From Adiantum capillus-veneris (lineage: Eukaryota; Streptophyta; Polypodiopsida; Polypodiales; Pteridaceae), in NCBI GenBank assembly GCA_014529385.2, contig CM043962.1, positions 40,590,598-40,654,597 on the forward strand: a stretch of DNA of 64,000 nt, given 5' to 3'. Under the pieces are notes generated by a model. It was given only the letters and a program-made list of their open reading frames with translations, did not search any database and had not been told where the DNA came from. Positions 21,078-33,072 of the stretch are shown here, piece after piece (position 1 is the first letter of the stretch; every line of letters starts with the position of its first letter). A program made the position numbers and the translations under genes.

Positions 21078-22798
21078 ACCTCACATTCTCTAGTCATGTC
21101 CAATCCCCGCACACCTCGGTCTAGAGGTGCACGGAGATCAGAACCTCCGGGTTATAATCTTGTCTTTATTGGTCAATACCTATATTTGTGGGTACAAGAA
21201 ATCTACACACCCACGTCTACATGATACTGCATGTAGTGGACAAAACCCCTTTGCCTCTTCTCTAGCTGTAGCACTTCATAGCATCTTAACATCTTTTCAC
21301 AATAGATCTTTTCACTGTTCATCTAACTCGAAACCCTAAACCGTAAGTAATTCTTGCGTGGACTCGATCTAACGTAAATAAGCGTAAATCTAAATAAACG
21401 TAAATCTAACTAAAAATAAACCTAAATCTAATTTAACGTAAGTCTACATCTAACCTAATCTTTAACGTCTTTTGGGATAGTTTCCTACGACGTTAAAACT
21501 CTCTTCTTCTTTTGTGTGTGTGTGTGTGTGTGTGTGGGTAAACCTAAATAAACCTAAGTCTAATCTAATATAACATAAATCTAAATCTAACGTAAATTAT
21601 GTTATATTAAAAACAAAGAACTAAACTAACAGGGATTATAAGAACCTTAAAACTGATTTAACACATAATTTTTCACATAACTCGGCAAGAGTTGGCATTC
21701 TCATCACTAAAGATGTGAGAGTTAACTTCCGGCGGTGACGCTGCCTCATCTCCATCCACATCTGACGACAGCAATTGGCCCTTTAGACCGTTCTTGCTCT
21801 TGTTACTAACTTTGAAGTTGCTGTTGAATGACTAGAGGTTGTCTAGATGGTCATTGTGTCGGGGATATAGTGACTCTTGCCGCCCTGAAGATCCACCTTC
21901 TTCCCTATCTTCTGAAGACATTTCACCAGTACTTTTGGATTGACGGAGCCCACCATGAGTGAAGGCAGCAATACCCTATATTCCATTGAGGGCTTTCTTC
22001 ACCCGCTTCATGCAGGCATCGCAGTCTATGGAGACCTAAATCTAATCTAATATAACGTAAATCTAAATCTAGCGTAAATAAACGTAAATCTAGTTAAAAA
22101 TAAACCTAAATCTAATTTAATGTAAGTCTACATATAACCTAATCTTTAACGTCTTTTAAGATAGTTTCCTACGACGTTATAACTCTCTTCTTCTTGTGTG
22201 TGTGCGCGTGTGTGGATGTGTGTGCCAATAAAAAGAGATAAATGGTATAACCTTTCTATCACCCATGCCAAGTATGATAGATTGATTATGCCATTTCCCT
22301 CTTGAATAATAGTTCTTGAGTTCAACTCCTCGTCGGCTAGATCTTTAGGTCTTTTAATTTTAATTAGTTTCCTACGACGTTAAATTAGTTTCTCTCTCTT
22401 TCTCTCTCAATGTGTGTGCGTTTTTTTGGATCGTATGCATGTTTTCTCTCTCTTTTCCTCTCTCAATGTGTGCGTTTTTTGTTTATGCATGTTCTCTCTC
22501 TCTTTTCCTCTCTCAATGCGTGCGTTTTTTGTTTATGCATGCTCTCTCTCTCTCTTTTTCTCTCTCAATGTGTGTGTGCATTCTTTGTTTATGTATGTGT
22601 GTGTGCGTTTTTGTTTTTGTTTGTACTCTCTCTCTCTCTCTCTCTCTCTCAAAAACACTATGTGTGTGTGTGTATGTGTGTGTGTGTGAGAGAGAGAGAG
22701 GCAGAGAGAAAGAGGGAAAGGGAACATGAGAATGAGGAGAGGGAAGGAGCATACGTGGCTCTCCTTCCTCTCCTCGTGTGTGTGTGTGTGTGGAGAAG

Positions 22799-22843
<45 letters not shown>

Positions 22844-22884
22844 GGGAGAGCGTTACCTGCTCCTTGCTTGACGGCGCCGAAAAA
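20978..22884 (-). other. CACTA-2 leader
   Basis: Same order as the CACTA-1 leader in reverse: (GA)n, the conserved 230-bp block, TTAGATTTA repeats around the HIPP fragment (21673-22026), then microsatellites. The palindrome CTCAGATCTGAGATCTGAG at 22885-22903 follows. Confidence 0.65.
21673..22026 (-). pseudogene. Captured HIPP-like gene fragment in CACTA-2
   Basis: Same structure as the CACTA-1 copy: CDACMKRVKKALNGI at the start, VDPKVLVKCLQKIGKK in a shifted frame, and SCRVM plus stop at the end. It shares the AC insertion with CACTA-1, which indicates a common ancestor after capture. Confidence 0.7.
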
Positions 22885-23083
22885 CTCAGATCTGAGATCT
22901 GAGTTTTTGGGCGCGCTCGGTTATTGTTTTAGCCCAGCCGGCGTTGCTATGAGCGTCGCAAATTTACAAAGAAATTTGCGACGCTTATAGCGACGCTCCA
23001 AGCGACGCTTATAGCGACGCCGGGAATTTTTTTTTTGAGCGTCGCTCTGTGAGCGTCGCTAATATGAATAGCCTCTTTTAGTG

Positions 23084-25598
23084 CTTGATTGTGCCAGGGC
23101 GATATAAAGTGGGGAATATGGATCTGTATCTTCGTCCACTATTGGAAGAGCTACAACAATTGTGGATTGGCATAGAAGTGGTGGATATGAGCCGACACAC
23201 AGGACGACGGAATGCTTTGATCAGAGGCATTCTAATGTGGACCATGCATGACTATCCCAGGCTAACAGAATGCTCAGGTGATCTATTGACACTCCTCACT
23301 CAGACATTGTAAATCTTGTTTTTTCCCATAGTTGATCTATTATCATGTGTATACATGTAGGGCTTCAAACAAGCGGATACAGAGCATGTGTCACATGTGG
23401 ACCTAGACTGAATGCACGTAGGGCACCCTCACTAAAGAAGCAAATCTACGAAGGTCATCAAGCGTATCTTCCAGAGAATCATGTGTTACGCAATGTCTTT
23501 TTGGGAAGAGAGCCACCAAGGATGTCTGCACAAGCATGGTTAGAGCAGAAGGAGATGTGCGATGCGGATTGCCTCCAGGGATGAAGAGACTATCTCTATG
23601 GTACGAGTTACCATACTGGCCCCGAGTCATGATCAATCACTTGCTCGATCCAATGCACATATTCAAGAATGTGGGTAATCTACTGAGACCATCTGACCGG
23701 CAAGAAAGATACTTTGGGAGCCACAGTTGACCTTAGAAATGTGGATCGTATGGAGCAATATTGGCCACAAACAGCGTCTGATGGATCGATAAAACTCCCT
23801 AAAGCACCATGGATTTTCACAGGAGCCCAAGAACGCAAAGTAAAAGAGACCATTCGATCTTTGCGGACCCCCACTGGCGTAATGCACTCGCTCCGAACGT
23901 GTTTTACTAAAGAAGGAAAGCTTATCGGTTTGAAGTCACAGGATTGGCATAAAATGTGTCAGGTACGTTCATAGTGGACTTTAATATCATTGCATAAAAT
24001 GTGGACTTTAATATCATTGCTGCACATACTTTACAGTTTATTTTACCGGTTTCCATTGAGGGATGTTTGTCTCTCGACATCCGTAACACAATCTACAAAC
24101 TTGCAAAGTTGGTGCAATGGATCTCACAAAAGGAGATCAACGTAGACTCCATACCATTCGCCAAACTAAATGCTGCGGAGCTTGTGTGCATGTTTGAGAA
24201 ACATTTTCTTATTACAATGCTAACCATTCAGGTGCATCTTCTTGTTCACATAGTTGATGAGGTGGAAATAGCTGGCACAGTTCATTCCAGATGGATGTTC
24301 TTCTTAGAAGGTTTCATGAAAACGCTTAAGGGATATGTGCGTCAAAAGGCACGTCCGGAGGGTAGCATGGCAGAAGGTTGGTTGGTATCAGAGTCCCTAG
24401 TGTACATTGGAGAGTGGCTAGACGGATTTGATAAATCCCAGGACACGCTATGGCAAACCATAGATGATGAGCGCATATCTGGGATTGCCATGTGCAATCT
24501 CGGTGTTGAGAAGAAGATGACGGAAGATCTAGAGACTAAAATCAACCGATTTTGCATGCTTCACAATCCAGTGATGCAAAAGTGGACTTCACAATATGAG
24601 GATGCAAAGCAAGAGCGACAAAAAGCACGAATCGAGTGGAGACGGGGAAGACGACCACCGATGCACTATCCAGCGGTTCTGGAGAGCCTACCAACCTTCA
24701 TGAGCTTAAGATGGTTGCACAACCAATTGAAAAGCGCACAACAATCCGGTGACGAAGTGACTGAAGAAGTGACCAAGGTAAGTTTGCAATGTACGATTAG
24801 CAAGTGACTTTATTTATAAACGTTTGAACGGCCACTCATAATTTTTGTTCATTGTAGTATAAGTCATACACAGCAGCATGGTGTAAAGGTCGACATTTTA
24901 GGGTGGAACGAATCGACAAAAAGCGTTTTACTCAAGATTGTGGAATCATGGCAAAATTTGAACAGTCTAGTCGACGACGTTCCTCTGATGCAGATCCTGT
25001 GGTAGCGGAACTCACTTACTTCGGTACGCTGTAAGAGATTTTGAGGATCGATTACAGAGGATTTTTTGTCGACTTGTTCGACGTGCAATGGTTCAAGATA
25101 ATCATGGAGGGTCGCAACGCTACTGTGCGTAGAGGAGAGTCTGGTTTTCTTGAGGTGGATTCTACTAAGAAATGGACTGACCTAAGAGACACTTTCGTAC
25201 TACCCGAGCATTGTGAACAAGTAAGTATGTAAATAGTTAACATCCCCCTTTTACAAGTTATGTGCTTGAAAGCTCTCATGTAAGTTATGTGGCTCTGGCA
25301 GGTAATATTTCATCCTACAAAGTCTACATCAAACTGGTGGTACGTCATAGAGGTAGCCCCTTGTAGTGCAAGGACGGATGAAGGCTACCATGTGCCAATC
25401 ACAACGGCATCAATGGAGGAGATCAGAGAAGATGCTCAATCAGAAGCCGCTGCGGTGGTGCCAGACGAGCATCAATATGGGGTGCATGCAGAGGAGCTAC
25501 AAAATGAAATAGAGGATATGTGTTTAAATGGAGAGCTCTATATAGATATAGAAAGTTATGCTGAGTTATGCGAGGATGAGAGAGAGATCTCTTAAAGC
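23084..25598 (+). pseudogene. CACTA-1 TNP2 transposase, 3' part
   Basis: Continues exon 2 (RYKVGNMDLYLRPLLEEL to TMHDYPRLTECS, donor at 23278). Exon 3 from 23361 starts GLQTSGYRACVTCGP and includes LPYWPRVMINHLLDPMHIFKNVG and LPKAPWIFTGAQERK, but two frameshifts break it. From about 24040 comes a DUF4218-like region: IQVHLLVHIVDEVEIAGTVHSRWMFFLEGFMKTLKGYVRQKA, then PEGSMAEGWLVSE. The DUF4216-like module follows (from ~24860), with a CAA-to-TAA stop near 25033. The last exon ends EREIS at 25595. The family protein binds and cuts the element ends; this copy cannot make it. Confidence 0.85.
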
Positions 25599-25867
25599 CA
25601 CAAATATTGTATTTGAACAATTTTGCTCCGTGTTGTAAAAGCTCTGGCTCTCTAAGTTCCTTCCATGGTGTATAACGCTCTTTTCTACTCGCGCTCACAA
25701 CTTTTGATTGAAAATTTTGAGTTTTTGACTTGCCTCTTCTATCACTCAATTCATTGCGTCATTGTATTTATATGCGTCATTACGTCATTGTATTTAATGG
25801 TCTTTGCGTCATTGTCTACTCTATTCATTCAATATTAAGTTTAAATATTCGTGTGTTTAATGCAGGT

Positions 25868-27177
25868 ATGGATGATGAGGAGTTTCTTTCTTCTTTGTCA
25901 CCGCAGCAGAGACAGTGGTACGTGGAGCGTCATCGCTCTGGCGCATCATCGCGCGTTCCTACTCCATCCACATCTCCCTCTCTTTCGGAGCATTCTGCGC
26001 GCTCCGAAGCTTTGGCGTCGACGAGACGAGCTTCACACTCGTCTAGACACCGGCGCTCTAGTGGTGGCGGTGGCGGTTGTTGTGGGGATTCCGCCACCGA
26101 TGCCTCCACACCGCCTCGTGTTCGACGAGGCTCTTTACCCTCCCCTTCTTTGCCCGCCCCCACACCAACCACAACATCGCTATCTACGCCAGGTTTTGCG
26201 CGGCTGACTGTTCCTAGCAGCTACACACCTCTACCTACTCTGCCAGGAGCCACCCCACTTGACACTCCTCGCTTCGGGGCCCGGACGCCGGTGGAGACAC
26301 CTGACGTCCGTACCCCCATCGACACGCCGCTAGAGACCCTTGTCGGGACACCCAGGTTCACGCGTCACCGGCCAGAGGGCTTGCCTTACTCCGTCGACTT
26401 CAGCGGCGGCATCATCATGGATGATGACGGCAAGAAGGTGATCTCGCGCATGCGTGGTCTTTGCTCTCATCTGTTTAGACACTACATACTAAACAAATGG
26501 AGTGAAGTACCAAGTGATTTAAAAAACAGAGTCATCAGCATACTTCATGATGAGTTTCCCGTTCCAACACGGGATCAGCGCTTCAATGAAGACCTGATGA
26601 AGATTCGAATGCGCGAATACTGCAAACACAAGCGTTCCGAAGTGCAAAAAGCAATCAAGAATGGGTGGAACAGGCCAGATTGGCTGGCCAAAGAAGATTG
26701 GAAGAATGCGAAGAAAGCAGCGCGCGAGAATCCCGACAAGTGGAAGCAACAAAAGGATGCAGCCAGAGCGCGAGTAGAGGCAGGGAGCTCGCACCACTTG
26801 GGGAGCGGTGGATGGGCATCATTTGAGGCCGATTTTGTAAGTGTTTTCACATTGCTCTTTATGTTCGATAGTTTAGGGTTTATGAGTTTTTTAATTCTAA
26901 CATAATGAAATCTTTGTATGTTTTGACAGTGGTCGATGACAGGACGTGATCCCACACCGTACGAGCGCGAGTACGCAGGCAAGAAGGGCTTAAACGCCCT
27001 GATGGACATTCTCAGTTCTCGCGGCGGCATGTTTAGTATTAGGGTTTACTCTTTTTTATTTTTTGTATTGTTTTATAAATGTCGTTATATGTTTATACTT
27101 ACTGAAAGCTGTCTTATTGTCTTTTTTTGCAGAATTCGACAGATACGCCCCTTGGACGCGATGAGACGTCTGACTAG
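25868..27177 (+). CDS. CACTA-1 second gene (transposase_24-like), unit 1
   Basis: ATG at 25868 follows an acceptor-like AATGCAG. Exon 1 (25868-26836) gives 323 residues: MDDEEF, a Ser/Thr/Pro-rich region with RRSSGGGGGCCG, many TP repeats, then VISRMRGLCSHLFRHYILNKW...KNRVISILHDEFPVP, a basic helical region and SHHLGSGGWASF. Exon 2 starts at 26930 (WSMTGRDPTPYEREYAGKKGL), and a short third exon follows TTTGCAG at 27132; its end between 27162 and 27177 is uncertain. The layout resembles the second protein of plant En/Spm elements (transposase_24 family, TNPA-like, binding subterminal repeats). Function is inferred from position. This is the only copy without a visible stop. Confidence 0.65.
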
Positions 27178-27495
27178 ACGACGTCAGTTTAGCCGTAGTT
27201 AGATAGCATTAGTTTAGGGTTTCTCATAGCTTATGTATCATGAGACGGATTTTATACGTCTTTTTGAACCATGTATATTATTACATTTGTCACCGCAGTT
27301 CCTTTTGCCAATCAATTCTTTATGCCTATGATGTTGTACAATTGTCATTATTACATTTGCCAATCAATTCATTTTGCCTATGATGTGTACAATTGTCAAT
27401 TTTGCAAACAATGCATCTTGTGGGTGACTATTTTGGGTCTATTATCTACCCTTGCACTTTTTTTAAAAAGTGAATCAAGTACAAGATGGTTGATG

Positions 27496-27524
27496 GGTGG
27501 CAAGGCATTGAATGCCCTGCCACC
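27496..27524. repeat. 29-bp hairpin near CACTA 3' end
   Basis: Arms GGTGGCAAGGCATT and AATGCCCTGCCACC around one central base (one mismatch here). Copies at 17670-17698, 19544-19572, 29970-29998, 32628-32656 and 52853-52881. Those at 19544 and 32628 are perfect. A second small palindrome, CACTTTTTTTAAAAAGTG, lies just inside. Confidence 0.85.
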
Positions 27525-27832
27525 AAAAAAAAATTCTCTCGGGCGTCGCTATAAGCGTCGCTATTTATGGCTCTGTAGCGTCGCTATGAGCGTCGCTATA
27601 GTCTTCTGTGTAAACGTCGCTATAACCGTCACTATATAGCGACGCTTATAGCGACGCTCTTGTAGCGACGCTCGTAGCGACGGTTTTAGCGACGCCGGGG
27701 GTTATAAAAACCCAGTGTATTTTCGTCGCTAACAGCGTCACAAGAGCACACAACCTCTTGTAGTGATTTTTGGGTATCTTATTGGCTTTAATCTTTCTGT
27801 TTTCGCTTCTTCCTCTCTACCACCTCTCACAG

Positions 27833-27923
27833 CCAGAGGGCCCGAGCTTTCCTAGTCCATTTTGTGAACACATATCCCTCAACATCTTTGGTGAACCCGA
27901 CGGAAAACGAGCCGGAGTGAGAG
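27833..27923 (+). other. Possible host exon beside CACTA-1 (copies at 30295-30385, 32977-33067)
   Basis: A pyrimidine-rich stretch ending CACCTCTCACAG precedes 91 bases that are open in one frame (PEGPSFPSPFCEHISLNIFG, then EPDGKRAGVR), followed by a consensus donor GAGAG/GTAAAG. The block lies 67 bp outside the 3' terminus and is copied with the tandem units. I do not recognise the peptide. It could be an exon of a host gene whose intron received CACTA-1, or chance. Confidence 0.35.
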
Positions 27924-28537
27924 GTAAAGATGGAGATGCCAGAACAGTTGATGCAGGTAATATTTCATCCTACAAAGTCTACATCAAACTGGTGGTACTT
28001 CATAGAGGAAGCCCCTCGTAGTGCAAGGACGGATGAAGGCTACCATGTGCCAATCACAACGGCATCAATGGAGGAGATCAGAGAAGATGCTCAATCAGAA
28101 GCCGCTGCGGTGGTGCCAGACGAGCATCAAGATGCTACTACTCTATATGGGGTGCATGCAGAGGAGCTACAAAATGAAACAGAGGATATGTGTTTAAACG
28201 AAGAGCTCTATATAGATATAGGAAGTTATGCTAAGTTATGCGAGGATGAGAGAGAGATCTCTTAAAGCCACAAATATTGTATTTGAACAATTTTGCTCCG
28301 TGTTGTAAAAGCTCTGGCTCTCTAAGTACCTTCCATGGTGTATAACGCTCTTTTCTACTCGCGCTGACATCTTTTGATTGAAAATTCTGAGTTTTCCACT
28401 TGCCTCTTCTATCACTCAATTCATTGCGTCATTGTATTTATATGCGTCATTACGTCATTGTATTTAATGGTCTTTGCGTCATTGTCTACTCTATTCATTC
28501 AATATTAAGTTTAAATATTCGTGTGTTTAATGCAGGT

Positions 28538-29651
28538 ATGGATGATGAGGAGTTTCTTTCTTCTTTGCCACCGATGCCTCCACACCGCCTCGTGTTCGAC
28601 GAGGCTCTTTACCCTCCCCTTCTTTGCCCGCCCCCACACCAACCACAGCATCGCCATCTACGCCAGGTTTTGCGCGGCTGACTGTTCCTAGCAGCTACAC
28701 ACCTCTACCTACTCTGCCAGGAGCCACCCCACTTGACACTCCTCGCTTCGGGGCCCGGACGCCGGTGGAGACACCTGACGTCCGTACCCCCATCGACACG
28801 CCGCTAGAGACCCTTGTCGGGACACCCAGGTTCACGCGTCACCGGCCAGAGGGCTTGCCTTACTCCGTCGACTTCAGCGGCGGCATCATCATGGATGATG
28901 ACGGCAAGAAGGTGATCTTGCACATGCGTGGTCTTTGCTCTCATCTGTTTAGACACTACATACTAAACAAATGGAGTGAAGTACCAAGTGATTTAAAAAA
29001 CAGAGTCATCAGCATACTTCATGATGAGTTTCCCGTTCCAACACGGGATCAGCGCTTCAATGAAGACCTGATGAAGATTTGAATGCGCGAATACTGCAAA
29101 CACAAGCGTTTCGAAGTGCAAAAAGCAATCAAGAATGGGTGGAACAGGCCAGATTGGCTGGCCAAAGAAGATTGGAAGAATGCGAAGAAAGCAGCGCGCG
29201 AGAATCCCGACAAGTGGAAGCAACAAAAGGATGCAGCCAGAGCGCGAGTAGAGGCAGGGAGCTCGCACCACTTGGGGAGCGGTGGATGGGCATCATTTGA
29301 GGCCGATTTTGTAAGTGTTTTCACATTGCTCTTTATGTTCGATAGTTTAGGGTTTATGAGTTTTTTAATTCTAACATAATGAAATCTTTGTATGTTTTGA
29401 CAGTGGTCGATGACAGGACGTGATCCCACACCGTACGAGCGCGAGTACGCAGGCAAGAAGGGCTTAAACACCCTGATGGACATTCTCAGTTCTCGCGGCG
29501 GCATGTTTAGTATTAGGGTTTACTCTTTTTTATTTTTTGTATTGTTTTATAAATGTCGTTATATGTTTATACTTACTGAAAGCTGTCTTATTGTCTTTTT
29601 TTGCAGAATTCGACAGATACGCCCCTTGGACGCGATGAGACGTCTGACTAG
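28538..29651 (+). pseudogene. CACTA-1 second gene, unit 2 copy
   Basis: Same exon layout as unit 1, but about 190 bases of the Ser-rich region are missing (TTCTTTG joined to CCACCGATGCC), which shifts the frame. A TGA replaces CGA in KIRMREY (29080-29082). It keeps the HHLGSGGWASF and WSMTGRDPTPYERE blocks and the same introns. Confidence 0.85.
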
Positions 29652-30999
29652 ACGACGTCAGTTTAGCCGTAGCTAGATAGCATTAGTTAAGGGTTTCTCA
29701 TAGCTTATGTATCATGAGACGGATTTTATACGTCTTTTTGAACCATGTATATTATTACATTTGTCACCGCAGTTCCTTTTGCCAATCAATTCTTTATGCC
29801 TATGATGTTGTACAATTGTCATTATTACATTTGCCAATCAATTCATTTTGCCTATGATGTGTACAATTGTCAATTTTGCAAACAATGCATCTTGTGGGTG
29901 ACTATTTTGGGTCTATTATCTACCCTTGCACTTTTTTTAAAAAGTGAATCAAGTACAATATGGTTGATGGGTGGCAAGGCATTGAATGCCCTGCCACCAA
30001 AAAAAAATTCTCTCGGGCGTCGCTATAAGCGTCGCTATTTATGGCTCTGTAGCGTCGCTATAGTCTTCTGTGTAAACGTCGCTATAACCGTCACTATATA
30101 GCGACGCTTATAGCGACGCTCTTGTAGCGACGCTCGTAGCGACGGTTTTAGCGACGCCGGGGGTTATAAAAACCCAGTGTATTTTCGTCGCTAACAGCGT
30201 CACAAGAGCACACAACCTCTTGTAGTGATTTTTGGGTATCTTATTGGCTTTAATCTTTCTGTTTTCGCTTCTTCCTCTCTACCACCTCTCACAGCCAGAG
30301 GGCCCGAGCTTTCCTAGTCCATTTTGTGAACACATATCCCTCAACATCTTTGGTGAACCCGACGGAAAACGAGCCGGAGTGAGAGGTAAAGATGGAGATG
30401 CCAGAACAGTTGATGCAGGTAATATTTCATCCTACAAAGTCTACATCAAACTGGTGGTACTTCATAGAGGAAGCCCCTCGTAGTGCAAGGACGGATGAAG
30501 GCTACCATGTGCCAATCACAACGGCATCAATGGAGGAGATCAGAGAAGATGCTCAATCAGAAGCCGCTGCGGTGGTGCCAGACGAGCATCAAGATGCTAC
30601 TACTCTATATGGGGTGCATGCAGAGGAGCTACAAAATGAAACAGAGGATATGTGTTTAAACGAAGAGCTCTATATAGATATAGGAAGTTATGCTAAGTTA
30701 TGCGAGGATGAGAGAGAGATCTCTTAAAGCCACAAATATTGTATTTGAACAATTTTGCTCCGTGTTGTAAAAGCTCTGGCTCTCTAAGTACCTTCCATGG
30801 TGTATAACGCTCTTTTCTACTCGCGCTGACATCTTTTGATTGAAAATTCTGAGTTTTCCACTTGCCTCTTCTATCACTCAATTCATTGCGTCATTGTATT
30901 TATATGTGTCATTACGTCATTGTATTTAATGGTCTTTGCGTCATTGTCTACTCTATTCATTCAATATTAAGTTTAAATATTCGTGTGTTTAATGCAGGT

Positions 31000-32309
31000 A
31001 TGGATGATGAGGAGTTTCTTTCTTCTTTTTCACCGCAGGAGAGACAGTGGTACGTGGAGCGTCATCCCTCTTGCGCATCATCGCGCGTTCCTACTCCATC
31101 CGCATCTCCCTCTCTTTCGGAGCATTCGGCGCGCTCCGAAGCTTCGGTGTCAACGAGACGATCTTCACACTCGTCTAGACACCGGCGCTCTAGTGGTGGC
31201 GGTGGTGGTTGTTGTGGGGATTCCACGGCCGATGCCTCCACACCGCCTCGTGTTCGACGAGGCTCTTTACCCTCCCCTTCTTTGCCCGCCCCCACACCAA
31301 CCACAGCATCGCCATCTACGCCAGGTTTTGCGCGGCTGACTGTTCCTAGCAGCTACACACCTCTACCTACTCTGCCAGGAGCCACCCCACTTGACACTCC
31401 TCGCTTCAGGGCCCGGACGCCGGTGGAGACACCTGACGTCCATACCCCCATCCACACGCCGCTAGAGACCCTTGTCGGGACACCCAGGTTCACGCGTCAC
31501 CGGCCAGAGGGCTTGCCTTACTCCGTCGACTTCAGCGGCGGCATCATCATGGATGATGACAGCAAGAAGGTGATCTCGCGCATGCGTGGTCTTTGCTCTC
31601 ATCTGTTTAGACACTACATACTAAACAAATGGAGTGACATACCAAGTGATTTAAAAAACAGAGTCATCAGCATACTTCATGATGAGTTTCCCGTTCCAAC
31701 ACGGGATTAGCGCTTCAATGAAGACCTGATGAAGATTTGAATGCGCGAATACTGCAAACACAAGCGTTCCGAAGTGCAAAAAGAAATCAAGCATGGGTGG
31801 AACAGGCCAGATTGGCTGGCCAAAGAGGATTGGAAGAATGCAAAGAAAGCAGCGCGCGAGAATCCCGACAAGTGGAAGCAACAAAAGGATGCAGCCAGAG
31901 CGCGAGTAGAGGCAAGGAGCTCGCACCACTTGGGGAGCGGTGGATGGGCATCATTTGAGGCCGATTTTGTAAGTGTTTTCACATTGCTCTTTATGTTCGA
32001 TAGTTTAGGGTTTATGAGTTTTTTAATTCTAACATAATGAAATCTTTGTATGTTTTGACAGTGGTCGATGACAGGACGTGATCCCACACCGTACGAGCGC
32101 GAGTACGCAGGCAGGAAGGGCTTAAACGCCCTGATGGACATTCTCAGTTCTCGCGGCGGCATGTTTAGTATTAGGGTTTACTCTTTTTTATTTTTTGTAT
32201 TGTTTTATAAATGTCGTTATATGTTTATACTTACTGAAAGCTGTCTTATTGTCTTTTTTTGCAGAATTCGACAGATGCGCCGCTTGGACGCGATGAGACA
32301 TCTGACTAG
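31000..32309 (+). pseudogene. CACTA-1 second gene, unit 3 copy
   Basis: Full-length copy with the Ser/Pro-rich N-terminus. It is interrupted by TAG in place of CAG after VPTRD (31708-31710) and by the same TGA as unit 2 (31738-31740). Both stops are C-to-T changes. Confidence 0.85.
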
Positions 32310-33072
32310 ACGACGTCAGTTTAGCCGTAGCTAGATAGCATTAATTTAGGGTTTCTTATAGCTTATGTATCATGAGACGGATTTTATACGTCTTTTTGAA
32401 CCATGTATATTATTACATTTGTCACCGGAGTTCCTTTTGCCAATCAATTCTTTATGCCTATGATGTTGTACAATTGTCATTATTACATTTGCCAATCAAT
32501 TCATTTTGCCTATGATGTGTACAATTGTCAATTTTGCAAACAATGCGTCTTGTGGGTGACTATTTTGGGTCTATTATCTACCCTTGCACTTTTTTTAAAA
32601 AGTGAATCAAGTACAATATGGTTGATGGGTGGCAGGGCATTCAATGCCCTGCCACCAAAAAAAAATTCTCTCGGGCGTCGCTTTAAGCGTCGCTATTTAT
32701 GGCTCTGTAGCGTCGCTATGAGCGTCGCTATAGTCTTCTGTGTAAACTTCGCTATAACCGTCGCTATATAGCGACGCTTATAGCGACGCTTATAGCGACA
32801 CTCTTGTAGCGACGCTCGTAGCGACGGTTTTAGCGACGCCGGGGGTTATAAAAACCCAGTGTATTTTCGTCGCTAACAGCGTCACAAGAGCACACAACCT
32901 CTTGTAGTGATTTTTGGGTATCTTATTGGATTTAATCTTTCTGTTTTCGCTTCTTCCTCTCTACCACCTCTCACAGCCAGAGGGCCCGAGCCTTCCTAGT
33001 CCATTTTGTGAACACATATCCCTCAACATCTTTGGTGAACCCGACGGAAAACGAGCCGGAGTGAGAGGTAAA

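Larger units (their letters stand above)
14122..23083. repeat. 9-kb palindrome: arms 14122-18223 and 19019-23083
   Basis: The arms (4102 and 4065 bp) are inverted copies, with a 795-bp spacer (18224-19018). The transposase exon 1 products of the two arms differ at 7 of 178 positions. Both arms contain the same two unusual junctions: AAGCTT joined to a reversed 3' terminus, and that terminus joined to the ISGIVMCNLGVEKK coding segment. Arms and junctions are seen; the mechanism is discussed under findings. Confidence 0.85.
17405..23083 (-). mobile_element. CACTA-2: rearranged CACTA inserted into CACTA-1
   Basis: Its 3' terminus (CACTACAAGAGG) starts at 17405 and its 5' terminus (CACTAAAAGAGG, one mismatch) lies at 23083. 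The flanks are CTT at 17402-17404 and CTT at 23084-23086. Reading the minus strand, it has the 5' end, leader, HIPP fragment and exons 1-2. It then shows a reversed 3' terminus (19799-19379), a sense coding segment, an antisense coding segment and the true 3' end. It lacks most of the TNP2 core, the DUF4218 region and the whole second gene, so it could move only with help. Confidence 0.85.
14122..27765 (+). mobile_element. CACTA-1: En/Spm-type DNA transposon, split by CACTA-2
   Basis: The left end is CACTACAAGAGG at 14122 and the right end is the complement CCTCTTGTAGTG ending at 27765. Both are flanked by ATT (14119-14121 and 27766-27768), the 3-bp duplication typical of CACTA elements. Both ends carry arrays of GCGACGCTC/GCGTCGCTA subterminal repeats, where the TNPA-type protein would bind. 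Inside are a spliced TNP2 transposase gene (16227-17404 plus 23084-25598) and a second gene (25868-27177). Without the 5679-bp CACTA-2 insertion it is about 8.0 kb. Stops and frameshifts in TNP2 make it non-autonomous. Confidence 0.9.

Noticed and set aside
14122-23083. Treating the whole palindrome as one fold-back transposon with two 5' ends
   Set aside because: Its flanks are ATT and CTT and do not match, whereas the nested model gives matching duplications for both elements.
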